64,000 nt of DNA from Billgrantia endophytica (GCF_002879615.1 NZ_PNRF01000031.1:1-64000); one strand, 5' to 3'. Shown: positions 16,768 through 26,070, numbered from the stretch's first letter. Program-made: numbers and translations. The notes: generated by a model not told the origin, from the sequence alone.

Positions 16768-17676
16768 TCAGAAAAACTCGCGCCGGTATTGGGAAGGTGT
16801 CACGCCGACGATGCGCTTGAAGGTCGTGCTGAAATGGGCTTGGTCGGCGAACCCGCAGGCGTAGGCAATATCGCTCAAGGGCACTGCACTACCCTTGAGC
16901 AACTCGCAAGCCTTGCGCACACGAGCTGCCATGAGGTACTGATGCGGTGTCTGCCCCGTGGACGCCTTGAATTGCTGCAGGAAAGCCGTCCGGCCGAGAT
17001 TGGCGGCGGCGGCGAGGTCGTCGAGGTGCAGGCTGGCGCTTAAATTGGCTTCCAGATACTCGGTGACTGCCTTCAATTGGTACGTGCCCAGACGGTATTT
17101 CGTCTCCTGCTCCGGTCTGCCGCGCCAGGAGGCGGCATTTCTGAGCGTGTGCGCAGCGATGGCGTGTGCCAGATAGTCCGCCTTGAGACGGGCAACGTCC
17201 CATGGGTCGTCCAGCGTCTGCTTGACGCTACGTAGCAACAGGCTGAGGGCTCGATCCTCGAGCCCGACGACGGAAGCGATCTCTTCCTGGCCGGCACCTG
17301 AGGCGCCGAACATCTCGTGGGCGACTTCCTCGAAGGTCGCGGACTTCACGAATACATGCAGCGCTTCTGTCTTGTTGGCAATGACGGTCCGAGAGGCATC
17401 GCCCGCTCCGGTCAGCACCATGCTGTCGGGTGCAAGCACTCCCTGGAACTGTTTGCCGCCGGTGCGGCGCCACAGGTTGACCGGTTGAATTTGCAGAACG
17501 AACCAGATGTCCTGTACCGCGCTACAGACCGTATCGTGCGGCTCTTCGACAGTGAGCTGCGAATAGAGGCTGGCCCACCCCAGCCCTTCACTCGATTTAA
17601 GCACCGTAATACCGTCCTCGCGATGGAACGGGGTGTCGTGGCGGAGGAACGTCGATGTGAAGGGAGATTTTTCCAT
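16768..17676 (-). CDS. AraC family transcriptional regulator
   Basis: The 302-residue protein has an N-terminal ligand-sensing region and a C-terminal double helix-turn-helix (about residues 200-302). It includes LHLDDLAAAANLGRTAFLQQ, TGQTPHQYLMAARVRKACEL and IAYACGFADQAHFSTTFKR, and ends VGVTPSQYRREFF. It is encoded directly upstream of, and in the same orientation as, the pilus operon (165-base gap), so it may regulate it. Confidence 0.87.
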   Translation of the reverse strand: MEKSPFTSTFLRHDTPFHREDGITVLKSSEGLGWASLYSQLTVEEPHDTVCSAVQDIWFVLQIQPVNLWRRTGGKQFQGVLAPDSMVLTGAGDASRTVIANKTEALHVFVKSATFEEVAHEMFGASGAGQEEIASVVGLEDRALSLLLRSVKQTLDDPWDVARLKADYLAHAIAAHTLRNAASWRGRPEQETKYRLGTYQLKAVTEYLEANLSASLHLDDLAAAANLGRTAFLQQFKASTGQTPHQYLMAARVRKACELLKGSAVPLSDIAYACGFADQAHFSTTFKRIVGVTPSQYRREFF

Positions 17677-17782
17677 GATAGCGCCTAATACCTGCTGCTA
17701 TACCAGGCTCAAAACATGATAAGGAAAGCCTGAATTAGCCTTCTTTCTAGCGACTATGCTGGAAGTTTCTGGAAAGTCGAAG

Positions 17783-17811
17783 TGGAGCGGGCTGCGGGAA
17801 TCGAATCCGAC
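17783..17811 (-). repeat. Detached 3' end of tRNA-Gly (TCC type)
   Basis: On the minus strand the segment reads ATTCGATTCCCGC, then AGCCCGC, T and CCA. This is the T arm, acceptor strand and CCA of a glycine tRNA of the UCC type. No 5' half lies next to it. It is best explained as an attachment-site remnant of an element that integrated at tRNA-Gly. It bounds the pilus region on one side. Confidence 0.65.
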
Positions 17812-18211
17812 CCATAATTTATTGACTATAAATGAATTCTTCTGGACCGCGATATGTGGATGGGCAGAATCATGGACTAGTTTAACCTGGCAGTCTGTGG
17901 CAGGCAATTTCAGGCATCCCCTGCAAGCCGTTTTTCAGCTACCGACAGCCATGCGGTGGCGAACCCCAGGCTGCAACCGGCTGCCATCAGCGTCATTATC
18001 ATCTCCGGTGGCTCGGCATGATTGGCACAGTGGCATCACGGCTCTCACGGGTCATTTTCGTGCCGGAAAATAGAAAGACATGGATTGTTGGGCCTTCACT
18101 TCGCGAGAGCCGCTGGGAGCGGTTACCTTGAAGTTTTCGTATGTACCCCCATCTCCTCAGCCTTGCCTGACGGCATTTTGACTCTCTCACTTCAACGAAC
18201 AGAGGTTGCGC
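17812..18211. other. Intergenic region before the yadG gene
   Basis: No gene is visible in about 400 bases. The left part is AT-rich and the open frame running through it comes from the tRNA fragment. The right part should hold the yadG promoter. AGAGG precedes the yadG ATG. Confidence 0.5.
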
Positions 18212-19174
18212 ATGGCCGAACCGGCGCTGTCGATCCGTGGCCTGACCAAGGTCTACGGCAACGGCTTCCACGCCCTGAAGGGCATCGATCTCGATGTCGA
18301 GCAGGGTGACTTCTTTGCCATGCTGGGCCCCAATGGCGCTGGCAAGTCCACCACCCTGGGAGTGGTCTGTTCGCTGGTTCAGAAGACGGCCGGCCAGGTC
18401 TCGATCTTCGGTATCGATATCGATCGCGACTTCCCCCGGGCCAAGTACCATCTGGGCGTGGTGCCCCAGGAATTCAATTTCAACCAGTTCGAGAACGTGA
18501 GCGACATCGTGCTGGCCCAGGCGGGCTATTACGGCATGTCGCGCCGTGAGGCGTTGCCCAGGGCCAAGCAGTTGCTGACGGACCTGGGGCTGTGGGACAA
18601 GCGCAACGGCAATGCCCTCATGCTGTCGGGTGGCATGAAGCGGCGCCTGATGATCGCCCGGGCGCTGATGCACAGGCCCAAGCTGTTGATCCTCGATGAA
18701 CCCACCGCCGGGGTCGACATCGAACTGCGTCGCAGCATGTGGGAGTACATGCGGCGCATCAACCGGGAGGAGGGCACCACCATCATCCTCACCACGCACT
18801 ACCTCGAGGAGGCGGAAAGTCTGTGTCGAAACGTGGCGATCATCAACCATGGCGAGATCATCCGGAACACCAGTGTGAGGGGACTGCTGGCCGAGCTCGA
18901 TACCGAGACCTTCCTGCTCGACCTGGCACATCCTGTGTACGAGCTGCCCGACGTCGCGGGGTTCGAAGTGCGCCAGGTCGATAGCGCCCAGCTGGCGGTG
19001 GTGGTCCACCGCGGGCAACGCATGAACGACATCTTCACGGCGTTGAGCGAGAAGGACATCCAGGTGGTTTCCATGCGTAATCGAGCCAACCGACTCGAGG
19101 AGATGTTTGTCTCCATGGTCGAGCAGGGTAACGAAGACAAGGCCGCTGCCGAACGGGCGGAGGCACGCGCATGA
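18212..19174 (+). CDS. yadG: ABC transporter ATP-binding protein (YadG family)
   Basis: The 320-residue ATPase has Walker A GPNGAGKST, Q-loop VVPQEFN, signature LSGGMKRR and Walker B LLILDEPTAG, followed by the H-loop LTTHYLEEAE. The C-terminal extension past residue 230 is typical of YadG/CcmA-like exporters. It energises the permease encoded next, whose ATG overlaps this stop (ATGA). The substrate is unknown. Confidence 0.9.
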   Translation: MAEPALSIRGLTKVYGNGFHALKGIDLDVEQGDFFAMLGPNGAGKSTTLGVVCSLVQKTAGQVSIFGIDIDRDFPRAKYHLGVVPQEFNFNQFENVSDIVLAQAGYYGMSRREALPRAKQLLTDLGLWDKRNGNALMLSGGMKRRLMIARALMHRPKLLILDEPTAGVDIELRRSMWEYMRRINREEGTTIILTTHYLEEAESLCRNVAIINHGEIIRNTSVRGLLAELDTETFLLDLAHPVYELPDVAGFEVRQVDSAQLAVVVHRGQRMNDIFTALSEKDIQVVSMRNRANRLEEMFVSMVEQGNEDKAAAERAEARA

Positions 19175-19944
19175 ATCCCACCCAGACCGCCATTGCCCTC
19201 TGGACCCTGGTTCACAAGGAGATCAAGCGCTTCACGCGCATCTGGCCGCAAACGTTGCTGCCGCCCTCGATCACCATGACCATGTACTTCATCATCTTCG
19301 GCAGCCTGATCGGTTCGCGTATCGGAGAGATGGACGGCTTCAGCTACATGGACTTCATCGTGCCCGGGCTGATCATGATGGCGGTGATCACCAACAGCTA
19401 TTCCAACGTGGCCTCGTCGTTCTTCTCCAACAAGTTCCAGCGCTCCATCGAGGAGATGATGGTGTCGCCGATGCCCAACTGGGTGATCCTGGCCGGCTTC
19501 GTGCTGGGCGGCATGGCCCGTGGGCTGGGTGTGGGACTGATCGTCACCATCGTATCGCTGTTCTTCACCCGAATCAGCGTGGCGCACCCTGTCCTGACCA
19601 TCGGCGTTGTCGTGCTCACCGCGGCGTTGTTCTCCATCGGCGGCTTCATCAATGCGCTGCTGGGCAAGAAGTTCGATGACATCTCCATCGTCCCGACCTT
19701 CATCCTGACACCCCTGACCTACCTGGGCGGGGTCTTCTACTCGATCTCGCTGCTGCCGACTTTCTGGCAGGGCGTATCGATGCTCAACCCCATCCTCTAC
19801 ATGGTCAATGTCTTCCGCTACGGCTTCCTGGGGGTTTCCGACATCCCGGTGGGCTGGGCATTGGCCGCCATTTTCACCTTCATCGTGGTGCTGTTCGGCA
19901 TCGCCCTGTGGATGCTGGAGAACGGCAAAGGAATTCGCAGCTGA
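19171..19944 (+). CDS. yadH: ABC-2 type transporter permease (YadH family)
   Basis: The 257-residue membrane protein has about six transmembrane helices: MTMYFIIFGSLIG, FIVPGLIMMAVI, a central block near FVLGGMARGLGVGLIVTIVS, and LTPLTYLGGVFYSISLLP, the ABC-2 motif. Start and stop overlap both neighbours, so it is translationally coupled with YadG and QueF. It exports an unknown substrate through the inner membrane. Confidence 0.9.
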   Translation: MNPTQTAIALWTLVHKEIKRFTRIWPQTLLPPSITMTMYFIIFGSLIGSRIGEMDGFSYMDFIVPGLIMMAVITNSYSNVASSFFSNKFQRSIEEMMVSPMPNWVILAGFVLGGMARGLGVGLIVTIVSLFFTRISVAHPVLTIGVVVLTAALFSIGGFINALLGKKFDDISIVPTFILTPLTYLGGVFYSISLLPTFWQGVSMLNPILYMVNVFRYGFLGVSDIPVGWALAAIFTFIVVLFGIALWMLENGKGIRS

Positions 19945-20780
19945 TGGCACATCATCGTCCCGACACCCTGGAACATGCCCCGCTGGGGCGCGAGTCCGCC
20001 TACCCGGAGCAGTACGATGCCGCGCTGCTCTACCCCATTTCCCGAGCCGCCAACCGCGCGCCGCTGGGTATCGAGGCGGGTGCGTTGCCCTTCGTCGGCC
20101 AGGACGAATGGCACGCCTTCGAGGTTTCCTGGCTCAACGCACGCGGCAAGCCGATCGTCGCCGTGGCACGCTTCCGGCTGCCGGCGGACTCGCCCAACCT
20201 GATCGAGTCGAAGTCCTGGAAGCTCTACCTGAACGGCTTCAACCAGACCCGCTTCGACAGCCGCGAGCGGGTCGTCACCATCCTGGAGCAAGACCTGGCA
20301 GCCGCCGCCGGTGCACCGGTATCGGTCGAACTGTTCGACGTCGATGCCCCGGCCCTTGCCGTTCGGGAACTGCCGGGCGAATGCCTGGACGACCTGGATA
20401 TCGAGATCAGCGACTACACACCGAGTACCGAGCACCTCAGGGTGAGTGAAGACGTGGTAGAGGAGACGCTGTACTCCCATCTGCTGAAATCCAACTGCCC
20501 GGTGACCGGACAGCCCGACTGGGGCAGCGTGTTGATCCGCTACCGCGGACCGAGGCTCGACCGCGAAGGCTTGCTGCGCTACCTGGTCGGCTACCGCCAG
20601 CACCAGGACTTCCACGAGCATTGCGTCGAACACATCTTCACCGACCTGATGGCGCGGGCACGGCCCGAACGGCTACTGGTGCTGGCGCGCTATGTACGGC
20701 GTGGTGGGCTCGATATCAGCCCCTGGCGAGGCACCCCGGGCGAAAAGCCGCCCGAGTCGCTGCGGCTGGCACGACAATAG
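19944..20780 (+). CDS. queF: NADPH-dependent 7-cyano-7-deazaguanine reductase
   Basis: The 278-residue enzyme is of the long, two-domain QueF type (E. coli form 282 residues). The N-terminal half has SWKLYLNGFNQTRF. The C-terminal half has LLKSNCPVTGQPDWGS with the nucleophilic Cys and the general-acid Asp, and HEHCVEHIFTDLM. It reduces preQ0 to preQ1 in queuosine biosynthesis. The ATG overlaps the yadH stop codon. Confidence 0.95.
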   Translation: MAHHRPDTLEHAPLGRESAYPEQYDAALLYPISRAANRAPLGIEAGALPFVGQDEWHAFEVSWLNARGKPIVAVARFRLPADSPNLIESKSWKLYLNGFNQTRFDSRERVVTILEQDLAAAAGAPVSVELFDVDAPALAVRELPGECLDDLDIEISDYTPSTEHLRVSEDVVEETLYSHLLKSNCPVTGQPDWGSVLIRYRGPRLDREGLLRYLVGYRQHQDFHEHCVEHIFTDLMARARPERLLVLARYVRRGGLDISPWRGTPGEKPPESLRLARQ

Positions 20781-20852
20781 CGGCTTGGGTAAAGTGCTCG
20801 ATACGCCAACAGGAAACCAACGGAGGCAAGAGCCGCCGATGAGGAGAGCATC

Positions 20853-21413
20853 ATGGATGCGATGACGCTGCTGCATGAGCGCAGTTCCATGGGCAAATTG
20901 ATCGGCCCGGCGCCGGGCCCGGAACAGCTCGAAGCGATCTACCGGGCCGCGCTGCGGGCACCCGATCACAAGGAGTTGCGCCCCTGGCGTTTCATCGAAT
21001 TCTCGGGTGAAGGGCTCGACCGCCTGGGAGAACTGTTCGCCGAGGCGGAATTTCGCGAGGACCCGGATGCCGGCGATGCGGCCCTGGATGCCGCGCGCAA
21101 GAAGCCGCTGCGGGCGCCAATGATCATCGCCGTGGTGGCGAAGGTGACGCCGGACATTCCCAAGGTGCCGAAGATCGAGCAGGTGCTCTCGGCCGGTTGT
21201 GCCGCTCACGGCATCCTGCTGGCGGCCCACGCCCTGGGGCTCGGCGCCATGTGGCGCAGCGGCAAGTACCTGTTCGACCCTACCGTGCGCAAGGGGCTGG
21301 GCCTGGAAGGTGAGGACGAGCTCATCGCCTTCGTCTACCTGGGCCAACTGGCTGGGCGCCACAAGCCTGTTGCCGAACACAGGCCCAGCGACTTCGTCGA
21401 GCGCTGGAACTGA
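20853..21413 (+). CDS. Nitroreductase family protein (YdjA-like)
   Basis: The 186-residue flavin reductase has RSSMGKLIGPAP at the N terminus, RAPDHKELRPWRFIEFSG (FMN-binding), a central SAGCAAHGILLAAHALGLGA helix and the GLGAMWRSGKY/FVYLGQ end. It matches the short YdjA subgroup in length. It would reduce nitro or quinone substrates with NAD(P)H. The physiological substrate is unknown. The following gene starts two bases after its stop. Confidence 0.85.
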   Translation: MDAMTLLHERSSMGKLIGPAPGPEQLEAIYRAALRAPDHKELRPWRFIEFSGEGLDRLGELFAEAEFREDPDAGDAALDAARKKPLRAPMIIAVVAKVTPDIPKVPKIEQVLSAGCAAHGILLAAHALGLGAMWRSGKYLFDPTVRKGLGLEGEDELIAFVYLGQLAGRHKPVAEHRPSDFVERWN

Positions 21414-21415
21414 GC

Positions 21416-21919
21416 ATGCGCCGAATCGGCATACCCCACCCGCGCCTACCACTGCCTGAGCCCGGCCAGGCTGACGATCCGCAAGCGTTTCTGGCCTGGC
21501 TTGCCGGGGCGATACCCATGGTGGCGCACCTGGGCATCCGTGACATGACCAGGGAAGGGGAGAGCCTGGCCTGGGAACTCGCCCTCGAGCCGAATCTCAA
21601 TGACAAGGGCACCGGCTTCGGCGGCGCGCTGACCGCCCAGACCACCCTGTTGGGATGGTGCTGGACCACGCTATGGCTGCGCGAACGCGGGCTCGCCCGG
21701 GACGTCGTCGTGGCCGACGCCACGCAGCGCTTCCTGGCGCCGGTAACCGGCGACTACCGCATGACCTGCACCCCCGAGGCACCGGAAGGCACCGAAAGCC
21801 TGGCGTCGCAGCTGGAAAGCCGTGGCCGTGGGAGAATCGCCCTGGTACAGCAGCTCTGGTGTGGCGGCACCTTGTGCCTGGAAGCCCGTGGTGACTACGC
21901 GGTGCTGAAGGCCGACTGA
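21416..21919 (+). CDS. Putative hot-dog thioesterase (YiiD C-terminal domain type)
   Basis: The 167-residue protein resembles the YiiD C-terminal thioesterase domain: an N-terminal helix, IPMVAHLGIRDM, LEPNLNDKGTGFGGALTAQT (the active-site helix region of the hot-dog fold) and VADATQRFLAPV. It likely hydrolyses an acyl-CoA or similar thioester. It follows the nitroreductase gene directly and should be cotranscribed with it. Confidence 0.75.
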   Translation: MRRIGIPHPRLPLPEPGQADDPQAFLAWLAGAIPMVAHLGIRDMTREGESLAWELALEPNLNDKGTGFGGALTAQTTLLGWCWTTLWLRERGLARDVVVADATQRFLAPVTGDYRMTCTPEAPEGTESLASQLESRGRGRIALVQQLWCGGTLCLEARGDYAVLKAD

Positions 21920-22035
21920 GCCGGTCGCCGGGCAAAAACCGGCTTGCAAACGCGCACTTAAGCCGTTAGTATTTGCGCCGTTCTGACGCATAGGCCGAGC
22001 CGCCAACGCTGGCCCGTGAGCAAGAACCACAATGC

Positions 22036-22123
22036 GGAGGGGTGTCCGAGTGGTCGAAGGAGCACGCCTGGAAAGTGTGTAAGTCGAAAGGCTTCGAGGG
22101 TTCGAATCCCTCCCCCTCCGCCA
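22036..22123 (+). tRNA. tRNA-Ser (GGA)
   Basis: This is a class II tRNA of 88 bases. The acceptor GGAGGGG pairs with CCCCTCC, followed by G and encoded CCA. The anticodon loop CTGGAAA gives GGA. The variable arm (GTAAGTCGAAAGGCTTC region) is long, and the T loop is GTTCGAAT. Confidence 0.95.
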
Positions 22124-22132
22124 CGAATATCG

Positions 22133-22165
22133 AATAAGCCGCTGATTTCAGCGGCTTATTCTTTG
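22133..22165 (+). terminator. Rho-independent terminator after tRNA-Ser
   Basis: A 13-bp perfect stem (AATAAGCCGCTGA / TCAGCGGCTTATT) with a two-base loop is followed by CTTTG, ten bases after the tRNA end. Confidence 0.8.
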
Positions 22166-22245
22166 TATGAAAGTTTTTGACCCACACTTTGACCCTGAGG
22201 AACTCCCAGGAAATATATAATAAAATCAGCACGATATAATTGAAA

Positions 22246-22316
22246 AGGCCTGCATGGGTTGGCACGTTGTAAGCCGCCAAACACACAACGATGCTGAAGG
22301 AGACCCATGCAGGCCT
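22246..22316 (+). promoter_or_regulatory. 14-bp inverted repeat covering the transposase start
   Basis: AGGCCTGCATGGGT at 22246-22259 is exactly complementary to ACCCATGCAGGCCT at 22303-22316, which contains the transposase ATG. A transcript entering from outside would fold and hide the start codon. This is a known way for IS10-type elements to avoid activation by read-through. Confidence 0.6.
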
Positions 22317-22853
22317 CTCGATTCTTGCACACTCTGCTGACCTCATCACTCCCCGTGGTCCACGCTAAACGCCTGCACGCGTTGCGTGACGTGATGGGGC
22401 GCTGTTGGCCAGGCGATCGCCCGGCGTCAGAAGGAGCCCTGGGTGCTGGTCAGCAATCTGCCAGAGCGCTCAACGTTGGCGGACAAGCTGGTCGCTATCT
22501 ACCGGCAGCGCATGCAGATTGAAGAAGGCTTCCGTGACATCAAGAGCCCTTTGTTTGGGCTGGGCTTCAGCATGCACCAATCTCGCCAAGGCAAGCGCAT
22601 CGAGATCCTGCTGCTGATCGCCATGCTGGCCAATGTCGTCGTGATGGTTGTCGGCCTGCATGTCCGTGACAGCGGCCAACAGCACTGCTACCAGAGCAAT
22701 AGTATCCGGCACCGGCATGTGCTCTCCGTGTGGCGGCTGGGCCTGGAATGGCTACGATATCCTCGAGGTGGTGCCGCCCCTTGGGCCTCCTGTAAAACGT
22801 TTCAAGCAAGCCTTCGCGAGGAGGTCAACGAGCAGGCCTTATGCGACGAATAG
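22307..22853 (+). pseudogene. IS4-family transposase, internally deleted
   Basis: The first about 30 residues (MQASRFLHTLLTSSLPVVHA, KRLHALRDVM) match the N terminus of an IS4 transposase. The sequence then jumps, in another frame, to the C-terminal part: EPWVLVSNLPERS, YRQRMQIEEGFRDIKS (the conserved YREK-like segment) and GKRIEILLLIAMLAN. The DDE core between them is missing, so it is inactive. Confidence 0.8.
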
Positions 22854-22873
22854 CCAAAGTTTGTGGGGATCCC

Positions 22874-23077
22874 TCAGCTCTGAATCAGTGCGTGGAATAG
22901 TTCGTCCTTGGATTTAAAGGATAGATACAGCGTTCCTTTCGCCATCCCCGCTTCAGTGGCGATGTCGTTCATTGATGTCCGCTTGGCACCATACGTCATG
23001 TAGAGTTTGGCAGCTGCATCAAGTATCCGCGCCGCCCGACGGCTATCGGTCGTGCCAACCTTGTCCGTCTCGTTCAT
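22874..23077 (-). pseudogene. TetR/AcrR regulator truncated by the IS
   Basis: Only the N-terminal DNA-binding domain remains: ARILDAAAKLYMTYGAKRTS, MNDIATEAGMAKGTLYLSFKSKDELFHALI, then a stop codon supplied by the IS end. The ligand-binding domain is gone. The preceding SDR stop overlaps its start (ATGA), so the two genes were cotranscribed. Loss of the sensor domain may leave the operon unregulated. Confidence 0.85.
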
Positions 23078-23991
23078 GCCTGTTCAATCTCCTCATGAAG
23101 GCCGAGCATTTTAGCGCTGTCGCTCCACATGCGAGCGATGGCAACTTCGTCGCGTGCGAGCACCGAAGGGGCCGGGAAAGTTACTTTCCCCTTCTTGAGC
23201 AGCACATAGACTTGATCGACGGGTGGCTCGATCTCGCCCAACGCAACTTCGGCAAGGGTTGATCCCGCCAACTTCGGCGTATGAAGCGCAGGAGAGAACC
23301 TCGCTACCAGCGGCAGCACATATTTGAACGCCAAGCCGATAACGCGGCCACGCCCCCCGAGAAGCCCGGTGCCCGGCGTCGGCCCCGGTGAGTAGGCCAA
23401 GACCCGAATATGTTTCGCGCGCACTGAGGGATCGCGCGACAATGCCTGCGCCGTCAGCAAGTTGCAGAGCTTTGCGGCAGCATAGGAGCGTCCTGCTGCC
23501 GTTGAGACATTCTCATCTCGGCCAGGATCGGTCTCTGGATATGCCAGACGGTGCGCGTCGGCGTGCTTCGGGGCGGGCACCGCCGCGCCTTCTTCGGGGT
23601 CGTGTATGCCGCTGGTCGTCAGTACGATGCGCGCACCCGGTGTTAGAGCAGACCAGAGCTTCCGAATTATCAGGTAGTGCGCAAGGTGGTTCACCGCGAA
23701 ATTGCTCTCGAAGCCATCCTCGGTCTTTTCGAGCGCGAAGTTGCCGCCGGCATTGAGAACCAGCAGGTCGATGCCGCTCCCGGAACATCGGTCTAGAACC
23801 TGCCGGCAAAAATCACCGACAGATTCGAGGCTCGCCAGTTGCAAGGGCAAAGCCTCTCCCACGAGTGCGGGGCCGGCTCCGCGCATGCCGACAATCAGTA
23901 AGTTGCTCCGCTTCGCGATTATGCGCGCGGCTATGAGCCCAAGACCGGAGGTCCCCCCCGTCATCACCGAGCATCCGATTTTTGATGCCAT
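23074..23991 (-). CDS. Short-chain dehydrogenase/reductase
   Basis: The 305-residue SDR has the cofactor motif TGGTSGLGLIAA near residue 11, LVLNAGG near residue 77 and the catalytic SYAAAKLCNLL (YxxxK) near residue 168. It carries a C-terminal extension of about 80 residues. It oxidises or reduces an unknown alcohol/ketone with NAD(P). Its stop overlaps the truncated TetR start, so the pair formed an operon. Confidence 0.82.
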   Translation of the reverse strand: MASKIGCSVMTGGTSGLGLIAARIIAKRSNLLIVGMRGAGPALVGEALPLQLASLESVGDFCRQVLDRCSGSGIDLLVLNAGGNFALEKTEDGFESNFAVNHLAHYLIIRKLWSALTPGARIVLTTSGIHDPEEGAAVPAPKHADAHRLAYPETDPGRDENVSTAAGRSYAAAKLCNLLTAQALSRDPSVRAKHIRVLAYSPGPTPGTGLLGGRGRVIGLAFKYVLPLVARFSPALHTPKLAGSTLAEVALGEIEPPVDQVYVLLKKGKVTFPAPSVLARDEVAIARMWSDSAKMLGLHEEIEQA

Positions 23992-24063
23992 CAGAAAACC
24001 TCTATATATGCATCCGAGAATTTCGTAGTGGTCCCAGGAAGGTCTCGGATGTATCCATGCGCA

Positions 24064-25065
24064 TCAGCCGTGAGCGTGCTCGCTGTCGAGGTGGGCAAGC
24101 ATTGCCGGTGGATATCGTTCGCCGGCAACGGCGTTGCGCGGGATAGCGAACTCGATCGTTGCGAGGTCTTTCGACGTTAACTCAACAGAGGCGCCCTGCA
24201 GTGACTCGGCGAGCCTGTCCGGGCGGCGGGCGCCGATGAGCGGGATGATGTCCTGCCCCTGGGCCATCACCCATGCGATGGCGATCTGTGCGACGGTCAG
24301 GCCCTTCGCGTCCGCGACTTGGCGCAATGCCTCGACGAGTTTCAGGTTCGCATCGAGGTTCTCGCCCTGGAAGCGCGGGCCGAAGGAGCGGGTGTCACCT
24401 TGCTTGAAGGCGCCAGGATGCCAATGACCGCTGATCAGACCGCGGGACAGGACGCCATAGGCGGTGACGGCGATGCCGAGTTCGCGGCATGTCGGCAGGA
24501 TCGCGTCCTCGATGCCACGTGATACCAGCGAGTATTCAATCTGCACGTCGGCGATCGGATGGATGGTCGCCGCACGCCGGATCGTATCGGCGCCAACTTC
24601 CGACAGACCTATATGACGAACAGAGCCCTCCTCGACCAGTCGTGCGAGCGCACCGACAGTCTCCTCGATAGGCACGTTCGGGTCGAGGCGAGCCGGGCGA
24701 TAAACGTCGACATGGTCCACACCCAGCCTTTGCAGCGAGTAGGCGATGAAATTGCGGAGTGCCGCCGGACGACAGTCCGTACCGCCCCAGCCGCCCGCCG
24801 GATCGCGAAGCACGCCCGTCTTTACGCTGAGCTGATAGCTGTCTCGCGGGCGTCCCTTCAACGCCTCTGCGATCAGCAACTCGTTGTGGCCGGTTCCATA
24901 GAAATCTCCGGTATCGATCAGCGTTACGCCGCCCTCGATCGCTCGATGGATCGTGGCGATACTCTCTGAACGATCTGTTTCGCCATAGGCGTCAGACATA
25001 CCCATGCATCCAAGCCCTATGGCCGAAACCATCGGTCCTGTTTTGCCAAGCTTTCTCGTCTTCAT
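24064..25065 (-). CDS. Aldo/keto reductase
   Basis: The 333-residue enzyme is of the AKR11/13-like group: [20 protein letters not shown] at the start, DTGDFYG (Asp/Tyr of the tetrad), KTGV with the catalytic Lys, and [10 protein letters not shown]. The C-terminal part binds NADPH ([19 protein letters not shown]). Such enzymes reduce aldehydes and ketones. It is transcribed divergently from a LysR gene, the usual arrangement for its regulator. Confidence 0.87.
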   Translation of the reverse strand: MKTRKLGKTGPMVSAIGLGCMGMSDAYGETDRSESIATIHRAIEGGVTLIDTGDFYGTGHNELLIAEALKGRPRDSYQLSVKTGVLRDPAGGWGGTDCRPAALRNFIAYSLQRLGVDHVDVYRPARLDPNVPIEETVGALARLVEEGSVRHIGLSEVGADTIRRAATIHPIADVQIEYSLVSRGIEDAILPTCRELGIAVTAYGVLSRGLISGHWHPGAFKQGDTRSFGPRFQGENLDANLKLVEALRQVADAKGLTVAQIAIAWVMAQGQDIIPLIGARRPDRLAESLQGASVELTSKDLATIEFAIPRNAVAGERYPPAMLAHLDSEHAHG

Positions 25066-25164
25066 CTCAGTCTCCAGTTCTTATTCGGACGTCGTTTATT
25101 TAAGTTGGAGAGCGGTGTACGATAAAGCAGTTTTTTCGGAACGGCCCGTACGGCTGAGCGGACG

Positions 25165-26070
25165 ATGAAAAAAGCAAACCTGGAAGACGTATCCATCTTC
25201 GCAGCGGTCGCCGACGCGGGCGGCTTCCGGTCGGCGGCGCGCAAGCTCGGCGTGAGGGCATCGTCGCTGAGCGATGCCGTCCAGAGACTGGAAGCGCGGC
25301 TCGACATCCGTTTGCTGAACAGGTCGACACGGAGCGTCACGCCGACCGAGGCCGGACAACGCCTGCTGGAGCGTTTCCGCCCCGCGCTTGACGACATCAA
25401 CGCTGCTTTGGACGGCATAAGCGACAGCAGCGACGTTGCCGGTACGCTGAAGCTGAATGTGCCGGCAATCGTGGCCACGCACATCCTCCCGCCGATCATC
25501 ACCGGCTTTCTGAAAGCCCATCCATCGGTGCGAATGGAAATTAGCGTTGACGAGAGCTTCGTCGATGTCGTTGCGGGCGGTTTCGACGCGGGAGTCCGGT
25601 ACGAGGTGAATGTCGATCGGGATATGATTGTGATTCCGATCGGGCCGCGAGAGCAGCGCTATATAGGTGCGGCATCGCCCGACTATCTGGAAAGGCACGG
25701 CGTGCCCCATCACCCACGTGATCTCGCCGATCACGCCTGCATCCGACATCGCTTCCCCAGCGGGCGCGTCATGCCGCTGGAGTTCCGAAAAAGGGATCAG
25801 GTGTTTCGTGTGTCATCGAGAGGGCAACTGGTCGCCGAATCCATGGATCTTGAGGTCGCCGCAGCCGTGGGTGGTCTTGGGATTATCTTCACCTTCGACG
25901 TGTCGTTGGAAGCGGCCATGGCGAGAGGTGATCTGGTGCCCGTCATGCCGGATTGGTGGCTGACCGTGCCGGGACCTTCGCTATATTTTCCAAGTCGTCG
26001 TCATATGCCACTACCCCTGAGAGCCTTCGTGGATCATGTAAAACAGCTGCACGGAGCGAAAACTGCGTGA
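25165..26070 (+). CDS. LysR family transcriptional regulator
   Basis: The 301-residue protein has an N-terminal winged helix (VSIFAAVADAGGFRSAARKL, GVRASSLSDAVQRLEARLDI, RLLNRSTRSVTPTEAGQRLL) and a C-terminal substrate-binding domain. It is divergent from the aldo/keto reductase gene across about 100 bases and probably controls it. It converges with an SDR gene across 16 bases. Confidence 0.9.
   Translation: MKKANLEDVSIFAAVADAGGFRSAARKLGVRASSLSDAVQRLEARLDIRLLNRSTRSVTPTEAGQRLLERFRPALDDINAALDGISDSSDVAGTLKLNVPAIVATHILPPIITGFLKAHPSVRMEISVDESFVDVVAGGFDAGVRYEVNVDRDMIVIPIGPREQRYIGAASPDYLERHGVPHHPRDLADHACIRHRFPSGRVMPLEFRKRDQVFRVSSRGQLVAESMDLEVAAAVGGLGIIFTFDVSLEAAMARGDLVPVMPDWWLTVPGPSLYFPSRRHMPLPLRAFVDHVKQLHGAKTA

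Larger units (their letters stand above)
22195..22877 (+). mobile_element. Deleted IS4-family insertion sequence
   Basis: The ends are imperfect inverted repeats. The left end reads CTGAGGAACTCCCAGGAAAT and the complement of the right end reads CTGAGGGATCCCCACAAA. Only about 680 bases remain, against well over 1 kb for complete members, and the transposase is internally deleted. No flanking target duplication is obvious. The right end cuts a TetR gene. Confidence 0.7.

Noticed and set aside
17756..18073. An open frame starting MLEVSGKSKWSGLRESNPTH
   Set aside because: GLRESNPTHN-type peptides arise from reading the complement of a tRNA 3' end. The segment is a tRNA fragment, not a gene.
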